Assembly (NCBI RefSeq): GCF_964355755.1
Contig: NC_092673.1
Location: 7,569,001 to 7,633,000 of the forward strand
Direction: 5' to 3'
Source: Antedon mediterranea
Taxonomy: Eukaryota; Echinodermata; Crinoidea; Comatulida; Antedonidae
DNA length: 64,000 nucleotides
Shown here: positions 45,902 to 58,155 of the stretch, piece after piece
How the letters are laid out: each line of letters starts with the position of its first letter
Numbering within the stretch: the first letter of the stretch is position 1
Made by a program: the position numbers and the translations under genes
The notes under the pieces: generated by a model
The model's database searches: none
The model's input: the letters and a program-made list of their open reading frames with translations, nothing else
What the model was told of the DNA's origin: nothing

Positions 45902-46471
45902 CTGACCGAAATTACTGAACATGTTTAAAAATGTTGAAATGTTTAAAAACATTTATATTTTTTTAATTTACACGTGCGTAGCCTTTCACTTTTGACGTGC
46001 TCGTATAACGAAATTTCGAGTTGAAAAGTAAGTCAAGAAAACAGAAATCGGGCAAAAAGAGTGCGCAATAACATTTAACGTGCAGTGCGCGCGCAAAAAT
46101 CTGCGCACTCATGGCAATTTTGTAAACGCTTAAAATTGCCTGAAACGTACTCTTATTTCATCGAAAATAAATTTTGAAAATTTTAAGCGCGCGTACGCAT
46201 GCATTACATGCGCTACGCACGTAATTGTATTGCCATATGATGATTTATGCCCTGAAATTTATGAGTACCAAATTTTATTTAATTGTGATTCATGGTTGTG
46301 AAGATATGATTACAAACGTGATTTCGTTAAATCGTGCGTAGACCGCGTAATTTTTTATTGCGCACCGTGAAAACATAACCACATTGATTCCTGGCCATAA
46401 GGAATATACTGTGAAAAATTGACCTAGCTAGATTAAACTGATATCAAGATAAGGTCAGAAAGCGATAAAAC
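45902..46471. other. Spacer with CpG/GCGC-rich dispersed-repeat sequence
   Basis: Contains GCGCGCAAAAATCTGCGCAC and TACGCATGCATTACATGCGC, richer in CpG than the surroundings. No ORF of note. Probably part of the same dispersed element as the flanking GACA repeats. Confidence 0.4.
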
Positions 46472-46576
46472 GCATAGTGATACCGGACCGACAGACAGAC
46501 AGACAGACAGACAGACCGACAGACAGACCGACAGACAGACAGACAGACAGACCGACCGACCGACATAGTGAACTAT
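46472..46576 (-). repeat. GACA/GACC simple repeat with conserved flanks, copy 2
   Basis: Begins CGCATAGTGATACCGGACCG and ends CGACATAGTGAACTATA, followed by GAGTCGCTTCCACGCGACTA, a short inverted-repeat end (GTCGC...GCGAC). Confidence 0.8.
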
Positions 46577-46925
46577 AGAGTCGCTTCCACGCGACTAAAA
46601 ACTTGTATTGTCCAATTACATACACAATACATACAATTGGAAATGTGTCTTTTGATACACTACATACATAACAATCTAAAAAAATATATAGAGTTATACT
46701 GAACATTATTCACAATACTTGTTACAACAAAAGAAATAAAAATTTAAATATAAAAAAGCACACGTAACTTTAAACCTTAATGCATTGTGTTGAGGAAAGA
46801 CTAGGCGTATTGCAGATTATTACAAATTATTGAAGTAAATATGTACCATATTAAAATATCATTAAAAAAATACCTTACTTAAAAAATGTAAAATATCGCA
46901 AATCAGCTCATTCATAATTGTATAT

Positions 46926-48900
46926 TTATCTATTGCACTGCTTATTAAAAGTTTTAATTGAACTTGGTACAAACGATTTACTATATCTCGTAGTTCGTGA
47001 GAGAATACTCCGTAAACGGCACCCTGACCTTAAAAAGTTATACTCGGCATATAATTGATGGTTTGTATTTTTCATTATTCGTTTTACAAGTGATAATACT
47101 GACTCATCAAATCTTATATTGAGATCGATTACAGGGATATTGAGCATTTTACTAGATCTTCGTATGATTCTATGTAGTTTTCCCTTATCTTTTACATTGA
47201 GACTATTTCCCAACACAGCATAACAGAAAGATATCACGCTAAGTACCATCGATTTGTAAAACATGGTTAGAATTTGGTTATCTACTTTAAATTTCTTAAG
47301 TTGACGCATTAGGTGCAGTCGTTGCTTACCCTTTTTATATAGCATGTTTGTATTTTTGCTCCATGTTAATTTATCATCTATGTTTGTTCCTAAGTACTTG
47401 TTTTCTTTGGCAACTTTTATACATTTACCATCAGTTACGACATCATCATGATTACTTTGTTTCTTTCTAAAAACGATAATCATTTCGTTGGTTTTCGTAG
47501 AATTTAAAATAAGATGGTTTTCTTTACACCACTCTGTGAATAACTTTACTTCGGTAAAATAGTTCGAAAGCGATTCGACATCTTGAATGTTACCAGCTAT
47601 GCAAGTGCCATCGGCATATTTTATCAAACGGCAGGAGTCGGTGGCATTTCTACAGTCGTTTGTATACAGAATGTATTACAGGGGAGACAGAACGAAGCCT
47701 TGTGGTGAGCCTGTATTGGTGAATGTGGTTATTGATGTAGCATTTCCGAATTTAACTTGTGATCTGTTTGTTAAAAAGTATTTTATCCAGAGAATGATAG
47801 ATGAGGACAGGTGAGTGTGAGGTTGTATTGTGTTAAAGGCGGAACTGAAGTCTATGAAAAGAAGGCGTGTGAATGTGTTGTTCTTGTCGAGTGTTGTAAA
47901 TGAGAGTGGCTGTGGCATCGTCTGTCCCTCTGTGTGCTCTTTATGCGAATTGCATAGGATCTAACAGGTGGTCACTTTGATCTTTAACACGTTTACTAAT
48001 TATTCTTTTCATGCATTTCTTAACCAGGGACGTTAGGGCCATTGGTCTATAATCATTAGGCGTTTTAACATTATTTAATTTGGTAATAGGTACAATCAGA
48101 GAGTGCTTCCAAATTGCTGGGATAGTGGTTGTACGAAGAGAACATTCAAAAAGTTTCTGAAAGACATGTCCTACCTGAGCAGCACACTCTTTCAAAAGTT
48201 TTCAACATAACTTGTCTGGGCCACCAGCTTTGTTTGCATTTGTTTTCTTCAGAAGGTTGACAACCTCATTGTCCGTGAAGTAATCTGCATCATCAGTTAC
48301 GTCAATATTCTTGCAGGTATCCGCTAGCTGCGACTTAAAGTCATGAACATCAAACCTACTGTAAAATATGTTGAGTTCTTCAGCTAGTTGCAAGTTGGGA
48401 GGACATATTTTGTTTGATCCTCCTATTATATATTTTATGTCTTTCCACGCTTTCCTCGTCTGCATATTACAGTATTTATATTCCTTTCTAATCTGTTTCT
48501 GAACTTTTCTTTGCCTCTTTTTACAGCCATATCAAGCCTTTTCTGTGCTTCTTTTAATTAAATTTTGTTTTTACTTGCAAAAGCTGGCTTCTTTTCGACA
48601 ATTGCTGTTTACCTCCTTGGTCAGCCAGGCTTTATTATTTGGATACCGCTTTACTTTCTTGGTTGGTATAGTGATATCTTGGCAGAAGTTTAAATATGAT
48701 GTTACTGATTCCACCATTTCATCAATACCTACAGAAGAGTCAGTAAAAATATCCCAGTCTTTCGCTTCCAGGCATCCGCGCAAGCGGTCTTTGGCAACGA
48801 AGTTGTTTACCATTTTTCCATTTTCCAAATCCCTCTCTGCGACGAATTTTAGTTCCAGTTATTTTCGTCTGATTGGAACTAACACAAATATATAACAACT
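46926..48900 (-). pseudogene. LINE reverse transcriptase remnant (Rex1-like)
   Basis: On the minus strand: linker with NNKAWLTKEVNSNCRKEASF (48828-48571), KAWKDIKYIIGGSNKICPPN (48465), IPAIWKHSLIVPITKLNNVK and NDYRPMALTSLVKKCMKRII (48195), LLFIDFSSAFNTIQP and GSPQGFVLSPL (47918), catalytic IKYADGTCIAG (second Asp changed to Gly) and NHLILNSTKTNEMIIVFRKK (47627). The FSSAFNTIQP block is typical of Rex1-type elements. At least four frame breaks plus the YADG catalytic change make it dead. Confidence 0.78.
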
Positions 48901-49029
48901 TGCTAAAGGGAGGTGCGCACCCGACAATCCCATTGGGAAAAACTTTCAATAGATGGATGCAAGGTGCAACTCACTCACTCAACTGGCGAAACCTGTAGGC
49001 GTAATAGTCTAATTTTGGTTTGCATTATT

Positions 49030-50800
49030 ACTACTATTGTCAGGCAGTCGGGTGTTTATTATTGAGAAGCGTGCTCTGCCCTACGAAAGGAGGTCCACTC
49101 GGACCGGTAGTTGCAGAGGTTGATCGTACAGTAGGCTGTAAAGGAGTGGAAATCATGACTGGCGCCGCCAGTATGGAGCTACTAAGAGCACTCGGCTCCA
49201 CGATGGCGATGAATGTCCGACAGAACGAGTGGAGGAAGAGAGATCGGTGTGAACGCATAGGCCCAGAGACCGTCCCACCATCTGCCATGCTTGAGCTTCT
49301 TGGAATCGGCTGCAGAAGGTCGGAAGCTGAGGGTTCTCCGCTGTTGCAAAAAGGTCTACGAGGGGCCGCCTGAACTGGTGAAACATTTGGGTGGCTATAC
49401 GTGGCAGGGGAGCTGCCATTCCGTCGGGCAAAGCAGATGCTTTCATAGAGCGTCCGCTATTGTGTTCAGCCGTCCGGCTATGTGGGCTGCTGTTAATGTG
49501 AATTTGTGCGCGATGCACCAATGAATTAGTGTCCATGTATGACATGTTGGCGAGCGCGTGCCGCCTTCTCGGTTTATATATGCCAAGACGGTGGTACTGT
49601 CGGACATGGTGGCCTTGTACTGTAGCTTTGAGGGCCTTTAGCGTGCGCTGCACCGCCCATAGCTCTAGGATGTTGATGTAAAGTAGGACTAGAGGCCGGA
49701 ATTGTGCTGCGTATCCGAGTGTTCTCCCCACCCGGTTTCGCAGGCATCGGTAGTAATTCGTATGTCCGGCGTTGACTTGACGAATGAATTCAATTTTTTT
49801 TTTCAATTCAATTCAATAGACATTCATTTACAAAATCTGAATACATACAGTAGGAAAACAAGAAACAGGATTGTACAGAATTATAAAGTATATCAGAAAA
49901 TGAAGGCAAAAGCCCTGAAAGATGTTTTTAACATCTTGTGTTGGGCGAGCCTTAACACAAATAAAAAGAAAAGAAATGCATTGGAGAAAATCATAATAGG
50001 AGCGGCGTAGCTTCCTTATATGAGTATTCCATACCGAGGTATGTCAGTACCGCAGGTACTACCCGGTTGACTAGTGTTGGAAGACCAGGTGCCTCCGAAC
50101 CGGCAGCATAGTCGGAATACGAGATTAACGTTTCATCATCCTCCATATCAATGTCCCCAGGATCCGGCGCTGCGGGCAGGATTGGTGGAGGGGCTGTATA
50201 TACGGCACCGGGCCATCCTGTAGAAAGGCGGGAAACAAATCAAATCGGTGCTCAGCAGGAGCTTGTATTTAGATTAACATTCGGCGGTGTAATAAGCGCA
50301 ATCGGAGGTAACGGCGGAGTAATGACCGGAATCGGAGGCAACGGCGGAGTCTCCGCGGGAGACTCGGGTCTAGGCAAGGCAGGCTTTGCCGTCGTATCAG
50401 CGCGTGCTGAAAGAGAGGCGAAATGCACGGAGCCCCCCGCAGCTAACACAAGCACCAAGGAAACCCGGCACCGGGAGTCTTGGCTAGCAGGCGATGTTTT
50501 AGTACAACAACAGCCCGAAATCACCACGGATTACGTGCTAGACTCTAAATACTTAGCTTCGTTGAAGAGCGTAAGTTTAGCGTGAGTAGCTTCGCTTTTA
50601 TTCTCCTACCAGTAGCTGCTCACAAACATATCTTTAGATTTATCAATCCAACGGTAGTACAATAGAATACAATAGGCTATTGTTTTCCTCTCTCTAGACA
50701 AAACGTGTACACGTTTCGACGTCTCGAAAAGAAATGGTGGGGTATGCAGGAGCGTTGCCGCCCACCTGAGGGCGTGGCTCATGGGCGATACCACTGTTTT
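49030..50800 (-). mobile_element. DIRS-like (tyrosine-recombinase) retroelement remnant
   Basis: 49806-49153 on the minus strand has RNase H-like YINILELWAVQRTLKAL and, further on, RPLVDLFATAENPQLPTFCS, VGHSSPSWSRVLLVAPYWRR, which match the RNase H and downstream part of DIRS-type pol. 50590-50040 gives Pro/Ala-rich Gag-like sequence (TPPLPPIPVITPPLPPIALI; DIDMEDDETLISYSDYAAGS). 50690-50800 has a conserved-looking GC-rich end (TATCGCCCATGAGCCACGCC on the minus strand). A + oriented AT-rich insert sits at about 49797-50010. RT and recombinase are missing. The region is clearly more GC-rich than its surroundings. Confidence 0.65.
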
Positions 50801-51599
50801 GGAAGGGAGTTAAGGAATACATTTTTACTTTTCGGTTCATCCAGGTAAGCTAGTCACGTAATAGACAAATGTTGATATTTGATATTTAGATAGAGCTTTA
50901 GACAGTGTAGGCCTATATTACTATTGGAAAACACCCTTTTGGGTGGAAATTGTCAATAACTAATTATCTAACTCAACTTAATTAGTAAACAGGTTGTATT
51001 AATGTAGGTGGTTAAATCAGTACTGAAAGTTACAAACTTTATATACCATTTATCGAATGTTGCCCTTACTCTACGTGCATTTATATTGATGATGTATTTC
51101 AATGATTAAATAGGGCCTCTAAATATCAGTTAAACAACACTAAACTAAACTGTTAGCCTCTTTAAGGATAGTTTAAATTAAAAAAAACAATTAAGCAAAA
51201 AGAGGATTCAAAGTCTGTTCTCTCTCTTAACCATACTGTAGGTGGTACCGAATGGCTAATTTGTTCACAGATATCACTTTTCATATTTTAATTTCAGGTC
51301 ATTACATAGCCATATGTGTGTATACAGTAGTGATTTGTTGCCTCATAACCGTGACCGCCACAGTACTCAACTCAATCATACTTTTTGGTACCACCATATT
51401 CATCACGAACACTGTCTTTATTTCGCTTGTATTTCCCCAATTACAGTATGCCTTAAACTCTTTAGATATAAATATAGAATTAAAAGCACATTAAAATACA
51501 AAACATACAAAAATGGCAAACTTATTGAAGAACTTTAGACTTAAATTTGGACAAAGTGTCAAAAAAAATTGATAGTCTTATCTTTAATAGAAATTGAAT
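50801..51599. other. Spacer, nothing recognised
   Basis: AT-rich. A pair of overlapping hydrophobic/hydrophilic ORFs at 51252-51538 shows no known motif. No gene claimed. Confidence 0.4.
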
Positions 51600-52860
51600 T
51601 AAAAAGCTTGGATAATCTTTGAATGAAAACATTTTTGGTTACGTTGACTCGACAACGGGCAAGGGAAAATAAGTCGGTGTTGCGAAAGTTTGGTCCATTA
51701 ATTTTGAGAGAAAAAATGACAAAATATTACATTTAAAAAGGGAGTTGAAGCATTTAAAAATAAATACCAAATCGAAAAAACTTCTCCTAGTATGAAGTGG
51801 AGGAAAATGAATTAAAGGACCTGGATTGTTGTGGTTAATAAAGTAAATAAATTTGAATTGAACCCGTTTGATACGATTTAATTGGGAGATCGAAATGGAA
51901 TAGTAAATTGTTGATGAAAAGTCAAAAATAGTACGGACAAGAAAGATATAAAGTTAAAGTTTAGTAACACTATCGATATTTTCACAGTGACGCCAAAGCA
52001 TACCTAACATTCTACCCTTACAATATGATCAACATGTTTAAGTTTTGAATCAATATAAATGCCAATATCTTTTTGAAAGTTTTTTTGAAACTCTATCAAT
52101 AGAAAGTCCGTTAATAGTGTAATCAAAATTAATCATTTGTTTTTTAAGTAATAAAGTATGAATCTTAAAGCCTTGGCTTAATGCGTCCTCCTCACACAAT
52201 TGTATTTATTAATTTATGTTACTGTTCTATTGTATTGTATTGTGTGAAACAATAAACTTGAAACTTGAAACTTGAAACTTGAATCTGATACTTAAGCGGA
52301 TTTAAGAATATTTTCCATGTGTCAGACCAATTACATAGCCTAACAAGCTTTTGCTGAATAAGAAGAGAATCATTAATAGTATTAACTATCCGATAAAATT
52401 TATTATCGTCCGCAAAAATGAGGCAATGCGAATGAACGAACATTTCGGAAACATCATTGACAAACATAGAGAAGAGCAAAGGTCCCAATATGGAACCCTG
52501 CTCCTCCGGATGTAACGGGCAACCACGTAGATGTGCAACCATTGAAGTTAACGCGTTAACGATTGTCAAGATAGTTACGAATCAAAGATAAAATTAAAGA
52601 GGATCGCAAATGCCAAATTGTTTTGACCTTGTAAACTAGCAGGTCGTGACAGACTTTATCGAACGCCTTTGAATAGTCAGTGTAGACAATGTCACACTGA
52701 GATTGTTTTTCAAAAGACTGATATGCAAGTGATAGTATAGTAGCAAGATTGGTCTGACACGATCTGCCAGAGACAACGCCATGTTGGACAGGAGAGAGAA
52801 CGGGTGATATATGAGAAGAAATCTATTTACAAACAATTTTTTCGGAAATGTTTAGTTTGC
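51600..52860 (-). pseudogene. CR1/Jockey-like LINE RT remnant with a small insertion
   Basis: Minus strand: 52860-52640 carries the AFDKVCHDLLVYKV-like block, 52569-52290 has EQGSILGPLLFSMFVNDVSE and catalytic CLIFADDNKFYR. The C-terminal part continues at 52190-51600 (KIHTLLLKKQMINFDYTING, IYFINHNNPGPLIHF). An 85-bp piece at about 52200-52285 ending in four TTGAAAC units interrupts it and looks like the tail of another retroelement. Confidence 0.7.
52253..52283 (+). repeat. (TTGAAAC)4 tail
   Basis: AATAAACTTGAAACTTGAAA and so on: a 7-bp microsatellite directly after AATAAA, typical of a SINE or LINE 3' end. Confidence 0.8.
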
Positions 52861-53831
52861 TAAAATGTAATAGTTTCTTTCCTTTTTGGTTTTCGTAACC
52901 TATTCGAGCCATAACTAGCTTACAGTACCTTAAAACGTTACTTTAGACTTTTTAGTAGTAACTGCACTATGGACGCTAGAATTGCAAAATGTCTTGGAGG
53001 TAATACACTGTCGATAATGATTGACTTTGTCCGTAAGTTTAAGCTTACCAGCGAATGACAATGCTGCAACATTATCCACACAAGGTTACCCACGTGTGGC
53101 ATTACAAGACAAATTGGAGCCACTAGGAGCACTTGGAGTTGCATGTGCGACAGGACAGTTGGCAAAAAGATAGGTAGCGAGGGGTTCCATCAGAAATTAT
53201 TAGTACTGAGCTACAAGGCCAATGGCTGCATTGTCCAGTTTTGTCAAGGATTTAGGTGACTGGGTCCACCGGAGGATTCAACCAACCTCCATCTTGCGGT
53301 GTCTACACACCCAAAGTCACGGATACAACTATTTGTATCGAGTTTAACACGAGACCATAATTAGCTAATTATTCATTAAGCTAGGTAGGAAATCCAATAC
53401 CTTCGACAGATCAACCACGCCCGACTTGACTCAAATTTACTATAGACTTAAGTTTCTTTGACACTGGACGTCGACCGAACCGTAAAACGTAGGCAAGTTC
53501 ATCGAACTCGTCCATTCTATGTAGCCTAAAGCAGATTGCTGAGAAACCATCAAACATGTTCCGGCCTGGTAGTGGAACAGTACACCGAAACTTCAGTAGT
53601 CTGTCGCAAAGAAATGTGATTCTTGGATAATTCGTTAATGCCGGCTTACAGGTGGTTAATTTACACACAATATCCGATAGGGAAAACATTGTAGGGTCAT
53701 GTTTTAGTATCAGGCTCAGATACCTCAATAGAACGATCAGTACAAAATATAGATACGTAATCAGAGCCGATGTGTAAAAGTAATCATGTTAATTCAATAA
53801 TTATTGCATCAATTTACTTTAATTCTTTCAG
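52861..53831. other. Spacer; one 105-codon minus-strand open frame, unassigned
   Basis: The frame at 53728-53411 (minus; no ATG at its start, first ATG gives MFSLSDIVCKLTTCKPALTN) continues RITFLCDRLLKFRCTVPLPG and has balanced composition, but no known domain. No splice model was found. It may be an old exon or chance. Confidence 0.25.
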
Positions 53832-54207
53832 TTGATTGTTTTATATAAAGACGGGGGTAAGGATATTAATATTAGTTCAATGTCGAGTGAATTTACCTCA
53901 GAAATATCAGTCACCAGAACTAATCAAAGCACTTTAGAGGAAATGTATATCCAGGTAAAATATACTTTATTCAAATAATATAGAAACTTTACCAAATAAA
54001 AAAAAAACCACACAATTTGGTGCCGCTATAGAGGGCCTCCTACACAGATGTATAGAAAGGAACTGAAATTACTGGTGACGATATAGAGGGCGCTAAACAA
54101 ATTGGCATTTACGACACTATGTTTCACTTTATTTTTTACGATGTATTTATTTTTCACAGAAATGTTTGAAACTACAAAGACTAAAACAACAACTTGGAAA
54201 GCAATAA
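53832..54207 (+). CDS. Two terminal exons of an unidentified gene (copy B)
   Basis: Exon 53832-53954 follows TTCTTTCAG and reads LIVLYKDGGKDINISSMSSE, then FTSEISVTRTNQSTLEEMYI and Q before GTAAAA. Exon 54160-54207 follows TTTTCACAG and reads KCLKLQRLKQQLGKQ plus stop (54205-54207). It is the full-length version of the exons at 1-93 and 297-344 and shows ten residues more at the front. Splice sites, phase and stop are conserved in both copies. Upstream exons were not found in the preceding 900 bp. Function unknown. Confidence 0.5.
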
Positions 54208-54455
54208 TTACTTCAGCTTCTCAAGGAAATGGTTTATTCATTTTAAGGTAATTGTATCTTAACAATGACTAGCCTATTCACCACAAGTTGAGGAGCCTAT
54301 TTACCACAAGCTTTTCTTTCTTTTAGGCTCCTCCACTTTATATTTATTTATTTGTAAAGTGAAATAAATAAATGAAATGAATTAATGGAGGAAATGAATG
54401 CGAGGTTTTTAGACGTCTGGTAAAAATTACGAAATATTGTTGATCAATAAGTGTT

Positions 54456-54758
54456 TAGATGTTTTGCCCTACTCTGACGTAATTTTTACTTTATACTAAG
54501 TACATTTGAGAATACTTGCGAAACAATTTGCAAGTAGTTCTCGGGTGGGACTCGAACCCACGACCTCCAGATAACTAGCCTGGCGATCATACCTCTAGAC
54601 CACCGCACCGAGGTTGCGCTGATGGCTAGTGGTTAGATTCGAGCCCAAGTAAGCAGCGGGTACTGCACCAACAGGATTGTAATTGTAGTTTTGCGTCAGG
54701 GAGTTGATTATAGATGTTTTGCCCTACTCTGACGTAATTTGTACTTTATACTAAGTAC
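54456..54758 (-). repeat. 48-bp direct repeats bounding a tRNA-derived insertion
   Basis: TAGATGTTTTGCCCTACTCT... (54456-54503) recurs with one change at 54711-54758. The block is absent from duplication copy A, so it entered after the duplication. Confidence 0.8.
54538..54614 (-). tRNA. tRNA-derived sequence (SINE-like head), probably not functional
   Basis: On the minus strand: GGTGGTCTAGAGGTATGATC (A box), stem CCAGG, loop CTAGTTA, stem TCTGG, and T arm GTGGGTTCGAGTCCCAC with perfect stem and B box. The anticodon by position would be AGT (Thr). Only five acceptor pairs form and there is an extra base before the anticodon stem. Confidence 0.5.
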
Positions 54759-55702
54759 AAATTAACACACTTTCTAATTTACGGAATCTGATTGGTTAAA
54801 ACTTTTCTGTACACTATTGGGAATTCATTTTAAATTTCGTATATCTGAATTGATCTATCACAGCGCCTAGTCAACGTCGTCGTTGCGTAGGCCTGTTATG
54901 CATGGTTAGTTGTGGAATACCCGGGTTAAAGGGATATTGTATAGTTGCTAACATTTTAACAATTATCTTCATGACCGAAGTCAATAAACCGTTCTGTACA
55001 TACAATCAAACGTAATAGTTGTCGCACCTATTACCAATTCTTTTTTAAAGTAGTATTTATAAGTATACTGCCCTCTAATTGTGACACTTCGTAAGGATAT
55101 TGTACAATAATAGTATTCGATTTGTAAAAACCCAACTACACTACAGTATTATAAACATTTTTGTTAGATTGATAAAAAAAATCTTAGATTAGGTTATGTA
55201 ATGACAGTTTATGTTTCTAGTATAATGTACAGTAGATTGTTTTTGTCAGAGTAATAATGAGGATAATATCGAATAAAAGCCTTGTCGTTGAATAAGCGCC
55301 TCCTCTGACGATTAGGCCTAAGAAGCGGTAAAGCGTTTCATGCGTGTACATTTAATAGAGGGTAAGCGAGCGAACCCACCTTCTAGTAGGTTCAATTATC
55401 ATGCCTTTACTATACAACTGTTTTCGATAAAAAACCCAAGATGTTAAACCATAGAAACTCAAATGGTTTAGTATTATCCTCTACTTAGCATGGGATGTTA
55501 TGAATTATTTTAATAGTACATACGTATTATGTCATGACTTTCTCTTGACGTACAGGTTTTACGTACCTTATGACGAATGTACACATTTTCTACATAAACA
55601 AGTCATTAACATTCTGTGCATGTATAGAGTATACCAGAAACCGCTAGCGTAGGCCTACCTCTCGTGAGATCGATGAAGGATTAATGTGGTTAATTAATGT
55701 GA

Positions 55703-56034
55703 TGATTTACCATGAGCAGCAGCAAAGTCTACGGTCTTCTCTGTTGTACGGGGTTACACTTTCTTTAAATACAAAATCTAGTCAATGACATTTATCCTCG
55801 CAATGATATTTTTGTTGTAACAATACAGGTAATTCCCAACAACAATATTTATGTTGTTTTTCTTTTTTAAATTTTAAAAGAACCGTCTTTTTGACGATTC
55901 TTACGACAAAAGACCATGCGATAAGGCTTCTTTAATAATTATTCTCAAGCATTTGGTCCTATTTACCAGTGGTGGTCAAAAAAGTACAGAGGCTTGCTGC
56001 AAGATTTGTGACTGGTGAAAGTGTCACAATCATG
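55703..56034. other. Spacer ending in a LINE fragment
   Basis: From about 55960 the + strand reads VKKVQRLAARFVTGESVTI, typical of the C-terminal RT region of CR1/L2-type LINEs. It resumes after the hAT element at 58448 (VQWNPLPSKARVSKVL). Confidence 0.5.
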
Positions 56035-56063
56035 CTCTGATGCAGTGGCGTATCCAGTAGGGG

Positions 56064-57018
56064 GAGCCGGGGAGGCCCGGGCGCGATTTTTTTTTTCGTA
56101 CATAAGTTGGGGACCCCCTCATGAAACGTCACAAAATAAACATGAATAATTCATCAGTTAAATTTTCTTGTTCCGTGTTCACCCAAGCGTATAGCAACAA
56201 GAAGTGATTACACAAGTGCGGTACGATTCTAGGCCTATCTCCGCTGTTGTTGCGGCGTGCGATTTCATAGAAGAATAGCGGCGTTTTGTGTGGATTGTCG
56301 AAATAATCAGCCTTTAGTTTATGGTGTTTTTAAATAATTTATTACTAAAGAATTACGTGTTAAAATTATAGTTTCTATTAATACTATTAGGCCTAATTAT
56401 TAGTCTCTAAACCCATGTCTATTCTAGTAGTAGCTGTGTGGGTGTGTGTGACGTGTGTGTGTTAGGTATGACCAAAGATAGTTACACTATCTTTGGTATG
56501 ACACAATCCGAGTAATAAGTCAGCAAAATTAAACAATAAACATTACACAAAAATACATTTTTTATTCTCGTGGGTCAAATCTTCCCATCTCATGTGTTCA
56601 TATACGCGCATTTCCTCTGAGTACATGCATATTGTTTGATAATAAAATAGCAGAATTAAAAAAATACAGTACACAAATTATACACATTCTTTATTCTTGT
56701 GGGTCTAAGCTTTCTTTGGGCTATGTCCAATGAATTACTACTTAGTTTAATGTCTTGCCCAGCTGTCGATTAGCCTCGACTCGACAAATTTTGTGTGAAG
56801 AAGAGTGCGCGAAGGCAATCGCGTGAATTGACTTAGAATCCAGGCCTACTGTTGAAAGTATCGTATCGCAGTTGTGTAATCACTTCTTGTTGCTATACGC
56901 TTGGGTGCACACAGAACAACAAATTTAACTGATGAATTATTCATGTATATTTTGTGACGTTTCATGAGGGGTCCCCAACTTATGTACGAAAAAAAAAATC
57001 GCGGCCCGGGCTCCCCTG
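56064..57018. repeat. Internal inverted repeat of the hAT element
   Basis: 56064-56235 (GAGCCGGGGAGGCCCGGGCG ... GGTACGATTCTAGGCCT) recurs inverted at 56842-57018 with about a dozen differences. This suggests a second, inverted copy of the left end inside the element. Confidence 0.85.
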
Positions 57019-58155
57019 ATTTCGTTTCCGTCGGCACATCATCGCGGCCGTCGGCAAACAAAGGTGCCGGGGAAAAAAATAAACTATTTATTCTGACAAT
57101 AATTGAACTGTAAACATAATTCTTTTGAGTGTTTGTTTATTTACATATCATATCATCATTGATCCCTTCAGATCAACTATTTTTTATTTTCATTACATCT
57201 AACGAAACACGTAAAAAATGTGTAGCACGTACGTACGGCCGTACGCGGTAGATTGTTTACTCAAAAGTCTTTGACCTTACCCTAAAACATTGTTTTTGCA
57301 TGCAGTTGAGCCTCTCATGACCTGGGATTTGTATGTCTTCCTACGCTAAGAGATTATATAGTTCCACATGCCATGTGCTTTTTTGTCTAAGATATATTTA
57401 TTATAAGTGCCAAAAACCCGGTTTTTTTTCTCGATATGAGGCCTTTATTATTCAAAATTTTTAAAGAAAAAGCACATATACCATAAAAAATATCCATGTA
57501 TTTCATTTTTGGAACAGAATATTCCGTGAGGCTCAACTACAAAACCACCATTTTGTGATATGATGTCATCGTAAGCCAATCAAAGCTGAGCTTTCTCGCG
57601 ATTGGCATTGCTCACGGTTGAATGATTTAGGATTCTAGCTGATTTGATTGGTGGATGCGAATCACCCACAGCGGAATGTTTTCTCTCGCGCGTGTACCAT
57701 GAATCTCTCTGATCGTTACTACACAAAGTTAGAGCAATGAATTTGTCCGAATTCCGTTAAGTAAACAACTTTATATATTTTATAAGCATTTAATAACATG
57801 TTTTATTGATATTTCCAATGGTGATATATAAAATAAATTACTAAAAAACGTAATTATATGTAATTATTTTAACCAAAAATGGCGTAGTTAATAGAATTGT
57901 CGACTGAGGCCGCAAATTGTTTTACTTCTTTCGTGGCTAAAAACGATCATTTTCGGCGATGTTTTAGACCCTATAGGCCTATTTCGAAAACTACAAATCA
58001 GATTTTCCTAATTCTTTCTTTATTGTAATATGAATACAACATACTAACAGATAATGTTGGTTTGGTTTTAATTTTGCATCGTTATCCCATATAAGACAAT
58101 ATGACTATGTAATCCTAGAACATATATTGATACGAGACGTCGTGTATGTACAGAT

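Larger units (their letters stand above)
53862..55702 (+). repeat. Segmental duplication, copy B (partner 1-1311)
   Basis: Aligns with copy A with moderate divergence and three insertions: about 54261-54382, 54456-54765 (tRNA-like element) and roughly 55480-55570. Ends after TTAATTAATGTGATG. Confidence 0.85.

Noticed and set aside
45642-46706. Cys/Ser/Val-rich ORFs (GLSVCLSVGLSVGLSV)
   Set aside because: Translations of the GACA/GACC simple repeat.
50151-50585. Gly/Ala-rich 144-codon + strand ORF as a gene
   Set aside because: It is the complement of the GC-rich Gag-like part of the DIRS-like remnant; stops are rare simply because of base composition.
53411-53728. A confident gene on the minus strand upstream of copy B
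   Set aside because: No ATG at the frame start, no splice model and no domain; kept only as an unassigned open frame in the spacer entry.
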